From: Butyricicoccus sp. Marseille-Q5471
GTDB taxonomy: Bacteria; Bacillota; Clostridia; Oscillospirales; Butyricicoccaceae
Assembly: GCF_951230135.1 (NCBI RefSeq)
Contig: NZ_CATNVC010000006.1
Coordinates: 62,001 to 126,000 of the forward strand
Reading direction: 5' to 3'
Length of the DNA: 64,000 nucleotides
Of this stretch, positions 6,714 to 13,066 are shown piece after piece. The notes under the pieces are model-generated. The model was given only the letters and a program-made list of their open reading frames with translations. It had not been told where the DNA came from and did no database searches. The position numbers and the translations under genes were made by a program. Numbering within the stretch: the stretch's first letter is position 1; each line of letters starts with the position of its first letter.

Positions 6714-6872
6714 ATGCTTGAAGCGCTTCTTTCCTCGTTTTTCGGTTGGCTGCCACTTGGCCTTTGGATTCCTGTTTGGGCAGTAATTGCAGTGTCGCTG
6801 CTTACCCTTGTGATTCGTATTATCACAATCATTGCAGACCTTGTCCTGCGCCTTATCGGCGCATTCACGTAA
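6714..6872 (+). CDS. 52-residue phage membrane protein
   Basis: ATG 6714 lies 8 nt after GGAGG. The product is very hydrophobic, with a span at about 12-43 containing GLWIPVWAVIAVSLLTLVIR and a short end LIGAFT. Tight spacing to its neighbours places it in the structural operon. It may be a minor coat or membrane assembly subunit. Confidence 0.6.
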   Translation: MLEALLSSFFGWLPLGLWIPVWAVIAVSLLTLVIRIITIIADLVLRLIGAFT

Positions 6873-6883
6873 GGGGTGATTTT

Positions 6884-7138
6884 ATGGTAACGGAGATTGC
6901 AAAAACTGTTTTTGGTGCTATCTGGAAAATGTTTGTTAATACGCAAGTTCCCGGTTTAAATGTTAGCTTCGCCGCTCTGGCAATCGCACTTTTTATTATC
7001 CGCTTTTCCATTTCGCTTTTCGGCCTGATTTCCGGTATCGGCGGCATGGGTAGCGCGGACTATGGACGCGCTGCAAACAATGCGGAAAAACTGAAAAATT
7101 CCTATCGGTGGAACAACCGTAACAAAATTGGTTTTTAA
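6884..7138 (+). CDS. 84-residue phage membrane protein with basic tail
   Basis: ATG 6884 follows GGGGTGATTTT. A hydrophobic central segment (about 25-55, FAALAIALFIIRFSISLFGL) is followed by a Gly-rich turn and an Asn/Lys/Arg-rich cytoplasmic tail (KNSYRWNNRNKIGF). Size and topology resemble pVI-like or other minor coat proteins, but no family was recognised. Confidence 0.6.
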   Translation: MVTEIAKTVFGAIWKMFVNTQVPGLNVSFAALAIALFIIRFSISLFGLISGIGGMGSADYGRAANNAEKLKNSYRWNNRNKIGF

Positions 7139-7150
7139 ATAGGTGACAAT

Positions 7151-7648
7151 ATGAAATTTTTTCGTACATCGGTTGTACTGGCTGTGTTGTCGGTGCTTAC
7201 GCTTCCTGTCTATGCTGCTGAGACTGTCCCTGAAACTGCTCCGGCAGTGGAACAGGGTGAAACGGTTACTTATGAAAGTGATAATAAGAATGTTATCGTT
7301 AATGTGACTGTTCCTGCGGTCGAGCAAACCAGTCCCACAGCAGTTGAAAACACAGAAACAGAGAGCGTTGAGACGCTCCCTGAATACGCTACATTCCTCT
7401 TGGATGATTACCCATACCAAGAGGATGATACAACGCTCTCAGCGGCTGTATACCGCCTTTTCGGTACATATCATCCACGTACCCAAACTGTTACGGAATA
7501 TCTCGCTGACGGTACGGCAGTGACCTATCAGGAGTACGTCCCCGGTCTTGCCGGGCTTGATTGGTATTGGCTCTTTGGTGCTGCCTTGTTCGCACTTGTC
7601 CTCTGGTCGCTTTTCGCGTTGATTGGAGGTCTTATGAAGCATGGCTAA
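7151..7648 (+). CDS. Secreted, C-terminally anchored phage protein
   Basis: The 165-residue product has a signal peptide (MKFFRTSVVLAVLSVLTLP, cleavage near YAA), an acidic Thr/Glu/Val-rich exposed region and a C-terminal membrane anchor at about 137-162 (WYWLFGAALFALVLWSLFAL) with a short basic end MKHG. A type I membrane protein of this form is typical of filamentous-phage minor coat proteins held in the inner membrane before assembly. The next gene starts inside its last codons. Confidence 0.6.
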   Translation: MKFFRTSVVLAVLSVLTLPVYAAETVPETAPAVEQGETVTYESDNKNVIVNVTVPAVEQTSPTAVENTETESVETLPEYATFLLDDYPYQEDDTTLSAAVYRLFGTYHPRTQTVTEYLADGTAVTYQEYVPGLAGLDWYWLFGAALFALVLWSLFALIGGLMKHG

Positions 7649-7778
7649 TATGATTGCTTTCTGCGATGCTGTGCTGCATCTGGTGGCCGATTTTCTGGCT
7701 TCTGAGCCGATTATCTATTTGTTTGGTCTTATCCTGCTTTGCTTTATTGCGAAAACGGTTAAGGTGCTGCTGCCGTAA
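7641..7778 (+). CDS. 45-residue phage membrane protein
   Basis: ATG 7641 overlaps the previous stop and follows GGAGG at 7625-7629. One membrane span (about 22-40, IIYLFGLILLCFIA) is followed by a basic end KTVKVLLP. It fits the small minor coat or assembly proteins of this operon. Confidence 0.6.
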   Translation: MANMIAFCDAVLHLVADFLASEPIIYLFGLILLCFIAKTVKVLLP

Positions 7779-7816
7779 GGTTGTAAGCTTATTCTAGTGG
7801 AAAGGAGAACTTACTT

Positions 7817-7987
7817 ATGACTATGGCTACTCTGTTGACTACCATCACCAGTGTTTTCACTGCTGCTGTTGGTTGGGTTGGTACGGTTGCGTCTACGATT
7901 GCTGATACCCCTCTTCTGCTGGTCGGCTGTGTATTGGGCTTCATTGGTGTGGGTGTTGGTCTGTTCAAGCGTATGTTTAGCATGTGA
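7817..7987 (+). CDS. Coat-like protein 1
   Basis: This 56-residue protein starts at ATG 7817 after AAAGGAG. It has a Thr-rich N-terminal part, a hydrophobic helix at about 30-49 (TPLLLVGCVLGFIGVGVG) and a basic end LFKRMFSM. The order of mild N-terminus, hydrophobic core and basic C-terminus matches mature pVIII-type major coat proteins, whose basic tail contacts DNA. It is a clear paralogue of the next gene (shared AVGWVGTVA and GFIGVGVGLFKRMF). There is no cleavable signal peptide. Confidence 0.7.
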   Translation: MTMATLLTTITSVFTAAVGWVGTVASTIADTPLLLVGCVLGFIGVGVGLFKRMFSM

Positions 7988-8022
7988 TTTTTGTAAGAAG
8001 TTATTGAAAGGAGGATACTTGT

Positions 8023-8187
8023 ATGACTGAATTGCTTGCCACTATTGGCACTGTCTTTACCTCTGCTGTCGGCTGGGTCGGTACGGTTGCCACTACTATT
8101 TCTGGTGAACCGCTGCTGCTTATCGGCTGCGTGATGGGCTTTATCGGTGTTGGCGTTGGACTGTTCAAGCGTATGTTCAATGTCTGA
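8023..8187 (+). CDS. Coat-like protein 2, probable major coat protein
   Basis: This 54-residue paralogue of the preceding gene has the same plan and an almost identical core and tail (GFIGVGVGLFKRMFNV), but an acidic start MTELL and an extra Glu before the helix. Its ribosome binding site AAAGGAGG with an 8-10 nt spacer is stronger than that of copy 1, suggesting higher expression. A strong terminator follows, as is usual after major coat genes. Confidence 0.7.
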   Translation: MTELLATIGTVFTSAVGWVGTVATTISGEPLLLIGCVMGFIGVGVGLFKRMFNV

Positions 8188-8212
8188 TATTTCCCCATCT
8201 AACTTTCCTGAA

Positions 8213-8258
8213 AGGGCGGCGGCGGCGTGAAAACCCGCCCCGCCCTATATCTTTTTTT
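8213..8258 (+). terminator. Terminator after the coat genes
   Basis: A GC-rich stem (GGGCGG...CCGCCC around GTGAAAACC) is followed by a run of seven T. It separates the structural transcript from the Zot gene. Confidence 0.8.
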
Positions 8259-8280
8259 AACTGATTATGAGGTTTGATAT

Positions 8281-9108
8281 ATGCTTTATTTAATTATAAT
8301 TGTGTTTCTTTGGATTCAATTTGACAATATTCGACATCCCAAGCACGCTTTACAGCTTAACGTCTATTTCGGTGTCCCCGGCTCTGGTAAAACCACCTTC
8401 GCGGCTTACCTCGCTCGTGCAGCAAACCGTGAAAGTATTATCATTCGTCTCTGCCATCGTTTTCCCTGCCGCTTTACCAATTGGATTTTGTCCGGCCATA
8501 ACTGGAAACGAAAAATCCCTGTCTATTCCAATGTCCCTATCAAGGGTACCTATAAACTTGATTGTATGAAGGATATTGGCAATATCATGATTGAAGACGG
8601 AAAAATGATTATTGATGAGGCTGGTATCGAATTTAATAACCGTAATCATAAAGAGTTCCCTAAATCCGCTATTAAATTTTTTAAGCTGCATCGTCATTGT
8701 GGTGTTTCTGTTGATGTATTTTCTCAATCCCATGAAGATATGGAAGTGACTCTTCGCCGTCTTGCTCAAAATATGTACGTGGTTAAAAAGTCTTTTATTC
8801 CCCATTTTATTGTAACTAAGCGTATTTTTCGTAAAGTCGGTATCGACGAAAATACCCATCAAATCTGTGACCATTATTATTTTGGTCTGCCTGTCTTGAG
8901 TTCTAAATGGATCTATTGCCCTCCGCTCTGGAAACTATTTGATAGCTATGAACGCCCTGACTTACCTCCGAAGGACTGGGCCTATTGGGATACTCCTGCT
9001 GATGTTCCTAATCCTTATGAAACCTGTGAAGATTGTGCTGCTACTGATTGTCCCGCACGATTTTCTGAGGTTCTTTCCCCTTGTGAGCATAAACAACAAA
9101 TTATTTGA
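8281..9108 (+). CDS. zot: Zot/pI-type filamentous phage assembly ATPase
   Basis: This 275-residue protein has an N-terminal hydrophobic segment (MLYLIIIVFLWIQF), Walker A GVPGSGKT at about 31-38, and Walker B MIIDEAGIEF near 111-120. A conserved region with HRHCGVSVDVFSQS follows and matches the sensor part of Zot/FtsK-like assembly ATPases. pI/Zot proteins drive extrusion of filamentous virions through the membrane and are the hallmark inovirus gene. Unusually, the hydrophobic segment is N-terminal, while M13 pI has it internally. The tail has four Cys (CEDCAATDCPARF...C). Codon use is AT-rich compared with the host genes. Confidence 0.88.
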   Translation: MLYLIIIVFLWIQFDNIRHPKHALQLNVYFGVPGSGKTTFAAYLARAANRESIIIRLCHRFPCRFTNWILSGHNWKRKIPVYSNVPIKGTYKLDCMKDIGNIMIEDGKMIIDEAGIEFNNRNHKEFPKSAIKFFKLHRHCGVSVDVFSQSHEDMEVTLRRLAQNMYVVKKSFIPHFIVTKRIFRKVGIDENTHQICDHYYFGLPVLSSKWIYCPPLWKLFDSYERPDLPPKDWAYWDTPADVPNPYETCEDCAATDCPARFSEVLSPCEHKQQII

Positions 9109-9214
9109 TTTCTGGTGATTACTTTGGATTCTTCTTGTTTCTTGCTACTTATTTGTATTTTGTTGGGTCTTTGTATGCTCTATAACAATTCCTGACCACC
9201 TCAGCACTCATATA
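9109..9214 (+). other. Short spacer with a possible 23-codon hydrophobic frame
   Basis: After Zot a TTG-initiated frame of 23 codons (hydrophobic, ending YNNS) follows GGTGATTAC. It is too short and too weakly initiated to call a gene. Confidence 0.25.
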
Positions 9215-9250
9215 AAACACCCCCAACAAATACTCGTTGGGGGTGCTTTG
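9215..9250. terminator. Bidirectional terminator between Zot and the convergent orphan gene
   Basis: CACCCCCAAC (9218-9227) and GTTGGGGGTG (9236-9245) form a perfect 10-bp stem with A-rich and T-rich flanks on both sides. Confidence 0.85.
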
Positions 9251-9255
9251 TCGTT

Positions 9256-9564
9256 TTAGGCCTGCTCGGCTGCTTTTTCCTTTTCATGCTTTTGGTAGTA
9301 TTCGTGCCACCAATCTTCATATGCGATAGCACTAAATGCTTTCTCGTATGCTTTGTAGAGATCTGCATAATACGAAGAGTCAAAGCCGTTTTTCAAGTCA
9401 TTCATATAACTAGTTCTTGTGTTTTGATATTTTTCTACCAGCTTTCCAAGGTCAGGACGTGTTATAAACCATTCCTCTGCATTTTTGAAAACATACTTCT
9501 TGATTGGTTCAACCTTGTCAGCCACCAGATTAAACAATGCTTCCATAAATTCATTCTTAGTCAT
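9256..9564 (-). CDS. 102-residue orphan protein in the phage, unknown function
   Basis: ATG 9564 on the minus strand lies 8 nt after GGAGG; an upstream TTG at 9582 would sit before that site and is rejected. The product is soluble, helical and rich in Lys, Glu, Tyr and Trp (WFITRPDLGK, YEDWWHEYYQKHEKEK). It resembles the small helical proteins that Clostridial phages carry for regulation or host takeover. No helix-turn-helix is evident. It is convergent to the phage genes and has its own promoter region in the hairpin-rich spacer. Confidence 0.6.
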   Translation of the reverse strand: MTKNEFMEALFNLVADKVEPIKKYVFKNAEEWFITRPDLGKLVEKYQNTRTSYMNDLKNGFDSSYYADLYKAYEKAFSAIAYEDWWHEYYQKHEKEKAAEQA

Positions 9565-9608
9565 AATTTTTACCTCCGTCAATCTCCATCATCTAAAAGT
9601 TGTGCGAG

Positions 9609-9630
9609 CAAAGCTCGCTCGCGAGCTTTG
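9609..9630. repeat. Perfect 9-bp hairpin
   Basis: CAAAGCTCG, loop CTCG, CGAGCTTTG. No T-run follows, so it is unlikely to be a simple terminator. Confidence 0.75.
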
Positions 9631-9646
9631 ATGCCTACCATCAGCC

Positions 9647-9738
9647 CAGTATTGTTTCACTGTCAAGACTGGCCGAAGGCCACTCGCGCAAAAATTTTCG
9701 CAGAAAAATTTTGTGGTCTTGACTGGGGAATAATACTG
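9647..9738. repeat. Nested long inverted repeat
   Basis: The outer arms CAGTATT (9647-9653) and AATACTG (9732-9738) and the inner arms GTCAAGAC (9662-9669) and GTCTTGAC (9716-9723) are each perfect. Inside lie GGCC-GAA-GGCC and two copies of AAAAATTTT. As single-stranded DNA this would fold into a branched hairpin of about 90 nt, as expected for an inovirus packaging or priming signal. Confidence 0.65.
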
Positions 9739-9851
9739 AGCGACCAGCACAGCAACGGCATGCTTATCGTTCTGCCTAGCTGCGCTCTCGCGTCCCTTTA
9801 AATTGACAGAAAACCCTATGACTGGTAAACTTGCGATTTGGAGGTGTAGTA

Positions 9852-10940
9852 ATGTTTGTAAAGCCGCATTATAATAAGCATTTATCCCGCGATGACCGGA
9901 TAAAAATAGAAGCATTGTATCGTCAAGGCCATAGTAAAAAGGAGATAGCCGTTGCTGTTGGTACAAGCTATGAGACAATACGGCGTGAGCTGAAACGTGG
10001 TGCGTGTCAGCTTCTGGACTATCGTACATGGACATACTACATATCATATAGCGCACAGATTGCCCAAAAGGATTATGATAATAAATCGACCGCAAAAGGT
10101 AGACCTGATAAGCTGGGCAATAACCATGCCTATGCAGCTTTTATTGAGCGCAAAATAATGAAAGAGCGGTATAGCGTTGATGCCGCTTTGTTTGCCGCGC
10201 AAAAATCCGGTTTTAATCTCTGTATCTCTCGCACTACCCTCTACCGCTACATAAACGAAGGCATGTTTCTGCATCTCAAAAATATACATCTGCCAGTAGA
10301 TAAACGACCAAAAAAACAGCACTCCAAGCGGATGCCCGCAAGGAGTGCGTATAGAAGCATAGAGCAGCGTAGTATATCCCGCCATGATGTTGGCCATTGG
10401 GAAATGGATACCGTTGTCGGCAAACAAAAAGGCAAGAGCCATTGTCTGCTCGTCTTGACCGAACGTCATAGCCGACAAGAACTGATAATGAAAATGAGCG
10501 CCAAGACAGCAGCGAATACTGTCAAGGCGCTCAATCGGCTGTCCTCACATTTTGAAAGTGCATTTTCAAAAATCTTTAAGACCATCACCATGGACAACGG
10601 CAGTGAGTTTGCCGATGCCAAGCATATTGAATTCCATAAAGGCAAGCAGCGTACAACCGTCTTTTATTGCCATCCGTTTGCAAGCTGTGAGCGTGGCAGT
10701 AACGAGAATGCCAACCGTCTAATACGTAGACACGTCCCAAAGGGTACAAGCATGCTAGGCGTGTCTCAGGCCAAAGCAAGGCATATTCAAGATTGGATGA
10801 ATCATTACCCGCGCCCCATGTTCAAGGGCAAATGTTCCACAGATATTTTCTATGAAGCCTTAGAGCGCGAAGGCATTGAAATCACTCCAGCAATCCTAGA
10901 AATATTTCCTCCTGCACCAGATGAAAAAATAATTTCCTGA
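9852..10940 (+). CDS. IS30-family DDE transposase, probable phage integrase
   Basis: This 362-residue protein starts at ATG 9852 after GGAGG. An N-terminal HTH_38-like domain has LSRDDRIKIEALYRQG and GTSYETIRRELKRG. The catalytic domain has D in GHWEMDTVVG, D in TMDNGSEFAD and E in ERGSNENANRLIRR, the IS30 DDE triad and signature. The frame is intact. It is the last phage gene, 23 bp from the right boundary repeat, with no separate IS ends visible around it. IS30-type transposases are known to mediate integration in some inoviruses (for example Spiroplasma phages), which is the likely role here rather than a random IS insertion. Confidence 0.88.
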   Translation: MFVKPHYNKHLSRDDRIKIEALYRQGHSKKEIAVAVGTSYETIRRELKRGACQLLDYRTWTYYISYSAQIAQKDYDNKSTAKGRPDKLGNNHAYAAFIERKIMKERYSVDAALFAAQKSGFNLCISRTTLYRYINEGMFLHLKNIHLPVDKRPKKQHSKRMPARSAYRSIEQRSISRHDVGHWEMDTVVGKQKGKSHCLLVLTERHSRQELIMKMSAKTAANTVKALNRLSSHFESAFSKIFKTITMDNGSEFADAKHIEFHKGKQRTTVFYCHPFASCERGSNENANRLIRRHVPKGTSMLGVSQAKARHIQDWMNHYPRPMFKGKCSTDIFYEALEREGIEITPAILEIFPPAPDEKIIS

Positions 10941-10963
10941 AATTACACAGTTTTATCTTGACA

Positions 10964-10984
10964 TTTCAAATTGCACAAAAGTTT
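10964..10984 (+). repeat. Right boundary direct repeat of the phage
   Basis: This is an exact copy of 2762-2782, lying 10 bp from the hslO stop codon. Together the repeats define the element and imply that the uninterrupted site was a single copy between hslO and tRNA-Pro. Confidence 0.85.
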
Positions 10985-10994
10985 TTATGATATC

Positions 10995-11876
10995 TTATGT
11001 TTCTGCCTGCCGCAAAATTTCACGCAGCTCGTCGCCGGTAAATGCATACACCTTGTCACAGAACTGGCACGTCACTTCACTGACTTCTTGCTCTCCCGCC
11101 ATTTGGGACAGTTCTTCGCGTCCCATGCTGATGAGCGCGCGCGTCACTTTGTCCCTCGTGCAAGCGCAGCGATAGCCGATTGCATCGCTTTGCAGGAATT
11201 CAACCTCGAAGCCATCCAGCACCGTCTGAACAATCTCCTCCAGCGTCATGCCGTGATCCAACATTGACGTCATGCTCTCAGCCTTTGCAAGATTCGCTTC
11301 CAGCCGGTCAATATCAGCATCCTGAATACCGGGCATCAGCTGCACCAGATAACCACCGGCGCATTTGACCGACTGATCGGTGTCAACCAGCACACCCAGT
11401 GCACATGCGGACGGAATTTGTTCACTTTCGGCAAAATAGCGGGTCAAGTCCTCGGCGATTTCGCCATTGACCAGTGCGACTGTACCCGTCACCGGTTCTT
11501 TGAGGCCAATATCCTTAATAACCATCAAATAGCCACGACCAACACCTGCGCCGACTGCCAACTTGCCATCCGCTCGAAGCGGCAGGTCGCAGGCCGGATT
11601 TTGCAGATAGCCACGGACATAGCCGTCCGAATCGCCTACACAGACAATTGCGCCCAACGGCCCATTTCCCTTGAACTGTACCGTAATCGAGCCGTCATCA
11701 ACTTTGAGTTGACTGCCCATCATCGCCGTCGCCGTCAGCGTACGGCCGAGCGCCGCCGTGGCAACCGGCAGCGTTTTATGAATCTGCCGTGCGCGCTCGA
11801 CCAATTCAGTCGTTACTGCGGCAGTAATTTGAATGCCCGCATTGCGAGCCAGTGCGCGGAGTAAGGTATCACTCAT
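10995..11876 (-). CDS. hslO: Redox-regulated chaperone Hsp33
   Basis: This 293-residue protein starts at MSDTLLRALA; an upstream in-frame extension lacks a ribosome binding site. The C-terminal zinc centre is C237-x-C239 and C270-x2-C273, the CxC...CxxC switch that releases zinc and activates the holdase on oxidative unfolding. The N-terminal domain has the expected GPLGAIVCVGDSDGYVRGYL. Length is normal. It acts in the cytosol. The next gene upstream is 10 bp away, so it probably shares a transcript with the methyltransferase and YerC. Confidence 0.95.
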   Translation of the reverse strand: MSDTLLRALARNAGIQITAAVTTELVERARQIHKTLPVATAALGRTLTATAMMGSQLKVDDGSITVQFKGNGPLGAIVCVGDSDGYVRGYLQNPACDLPLRADGKLAVGAGVGRGYLMVIKDIGLKEPVTGTVALVNGEIAEDLTRYFAESEQIPSACALGVLVDTDQSVKCAGGYLVQLMPGIQDADIDRLEANLAKAESMTSMLDHGMTLEEIVQTVLDGFEVEFLQSDAIGYRCACTRDKVTRALISMGREELSQMAGEQEVSEVTCQFCDKVYAFTGDELREILRQAET

Positions 11877-11886
11877 AATACGTTCG

Positions 11887-12627
11887 TTAGTCTCTCTTTC
11901 GTGCGGTGAAAAACACGCGATCCTCTTCGCCCCGAACAGGCGAAAACGCGAAGTCACCGTAGGTTTTGATTTCTGTAAAACCTGCCTGTTCCAACATCTC
12001 AGTCAGCTGATCAATTGTATAGATACGTTCTTCATGCGTTTCCTGCGCACGATGCCACACTTCATCCTCGCGTTCAAAAATGTCAAACTGGTAGGCGCAC
12101 AGGTCATGCTCAACCGCCGCCTGCCAGACGCAGAATACATCGTCGTCCTCCCGGACATAGCTGTTCCCGTCGATGCGGGCAAATTTCGCAGGGGTGTTGA
12201 TGTCAAACACAAACAGGCCGGTTTTAGGCTCCAGAAATAGGTGCACACGCTGAAACGCTTGCTGCAGCGCTTGCGGGTCGATCACATAATTGATGCTGTC
12301 CAAACAGCACAGACACACGTCGATTGTGCCATACAAATCGAGTGTTTCCATGCGCTGGTTGAGAAACAGCGGGCGCGGGTCACAGTCGATTGTATTGTTC
12401 ATTGCCTGCATCAGCATATCGGCCGATGCATCGACTCCAATCATCTCATAACCACGCTCTGCTAAAATTCTCGTTAAGCTGCCCGTGCCGCAAGCCAAAT
12501 CAAGCACCAACCGCGGCGAAACATCCTCACGCGCAAAAATACGCGCAAAAAAATCCGCCCATTCCGGATAGCCGACATCGTCTGTAAATCGGTCATAGTA
12601 TGCCGACAAGGTGCGGTAACTATCCAT
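11887..12627 (-). CDS. Class I SAM-dependent methyltransferase
   Basis: This 246-residue protein has motif I LDLACGTGSLTRILA (about 43-57) and motif II acidic residue IGVDASADML (about 64-73). A YjiC/UbiE-like Rossmann core follows, with VCLCCLDSINYV and a C-terminal FTEIKTYGDFAFSP. The substrate cannot be told from sequence. The start ATG 12627 overlaps the end of yerC by 8 bp, so it is translated with it; hslO follows 10 bp downstream. Confidence 0.85.
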   Translation of the reverse strand: MDSYRTLSAYYDRFTDDVGYPEWADFFARIFAREDVSPRLVLDLACGTGSLTRILAERGYEMIGVDASADMLMQAMNNTIDCDPRPLFLNQRMETLDLYGTIDVCLCCLDSINYVIDPQALQQAFQRVHLFLEPKTGLFVFDINTPAKFARIDGNSYVREDDDVFCVWQAAVEHDLCAYQFDIFEREDEVWHRAQETHEERIYTIDQLTEMLEQAGFTEIKTYGDFAFSPVRGEEDRVFFTARKRD

Positions 12628-12919
12628 TCTCCTGCTCTTTCAGGCGGTCGAGCAGCTTGCGGTAGCCGTCCGATCCGTAAACCAAACATTTATTCACCCG
12701 GCTGATTGTCGCGGTCGACGCGCCAGTCTCCTGTACAATATCGCTGTAAATACGCCCCTCATCGAGCATACGTGCTACCTGAAAACGCTGTACCATTGCA
12801 CGCAGTTCGGCAATTGTGCAGAGGTCTTCAAAAAAATCATAGCATTCTTCAACCGACTGCAGTCCCAAAATACCATGAAACAGGATGTCCATATCTTCAT
12901 CCTTTAGCTTTCTGTTCAA
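12620..12919 (-). CDS. yerC: YerC/YecD family TrpR-like regulator
   Basis: The 99-residue protein starts at TTG 12919, preceded by AAAGGAGG with an 8-nt spacer; an upstream extension to 13018 would precede that site and is rejected. The TrpR-like core has DEGRIYSDIVQETGASTATISRVNKCL as helix-turn-helix (about 58-84) and the typical start NRKLKDEDMDILF. Such proteins are widespread in Firmicutes; they lack the tryptophan pocket and their target is poorly known. It leads the yerC-methyltransferase-hslO transcript. Confidence 0.85.
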   Translation of the reverse strand: MNRKLKDEDMDILFHGILGLQSVEECYDFFEDLCTIAELRAMVQRFQVARMLDEGRIYSDIVQETGASTATISRVNKCLVYGSDGYRKLLDRLKEQENG

Positions 12920-12961
12920 AGCAAATTCCTCCTTTTTCAAATATTTTCTCATCACGCATAC

Positions 12962-12990
12962 ATTATAACACATCGCTTTCATAGTGTAAA
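12962..12990 (-). promoter_or_regulatory. yerC operon promoter
   Basis: On the minus strand TTTACA (12990-12985), 17 bp, TATAAT (12967-12962). Confidence 0.75.
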
Positions 12991-13016
12991 GTATGAAAAA
13001 AGTGCAATAATAAGAC

Positions 13017-13044
13017 AAAAAAGCGCACCGCCGAAGCGGTGCAC
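13017..13044 (-). terminator. fba terminator
   Basis: GTGCACCGC, loop TTCG, GCGGTGCGC, then T6 on the minus strand, shortly after the fba stop. Confidence 0.85.
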
Positions 13045-13066
13045 TTGATTGATCTGAAAAAACAGA

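Larger units (their letters stand above)
9583..9851. other. Hairpin-rich noncoding region, candidate packaging signal
   Basis: This 269-bp stretch between two divergent phage genes has no convincing gene but unusually dense secondary structure: a perfect 9-bp hairpin at 9609-9630 and a nested dyad at 9647-9738. Inoviruses need a long imperfect hairpin as packaging signal and another for complementary-strand initiation. This is the only large noncoding region of the element apart from the origin. Confidence 0.5.
2762..10984 (+). mobile_element. Integrated inovirus-like phage with CRESS-type Rep and IS30 transposase
   Basis: The element is 8.2 kb between identical 21-bp repeats (2762-2782 and 10964-10984) that share the core CAAATTGCACAAAAG. 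Almost all genes lie on the plus strand, often overlapping or with spacers under 15 bp. The order is small early genes, origin hairpin, Rep, a secreted putative adsorption protein, small membrane proteins, two coat-like proteins, the Zot/pI ATPase, a convergent orphan, hairpin-rich DNA and transposase. Size, order and Zot match filamentous phages; the Rep and origin match CRESS-DNA replicons. Several genes are visibly more AT-rich than the host flanks. The reading frames appear intact, so the prophage may be active. Confidence 0.88.

Noticed and set aside
9590-9830. Open frames across the hairpin-rich phage spacer
   Set aside because: The frames on both strands lack ribosome binding sites and have shadow-like composition. 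The region is dominated by inverted repeats.
9852-10940. IS30 gene as an independent insertion sequence landed in the phage
   Set aside because: No terminal inverted repeats or short target duplications were seen directly around the gene alone, and it ends next to the phage boundary repeat. An integrase role fits better, though this is not proven.
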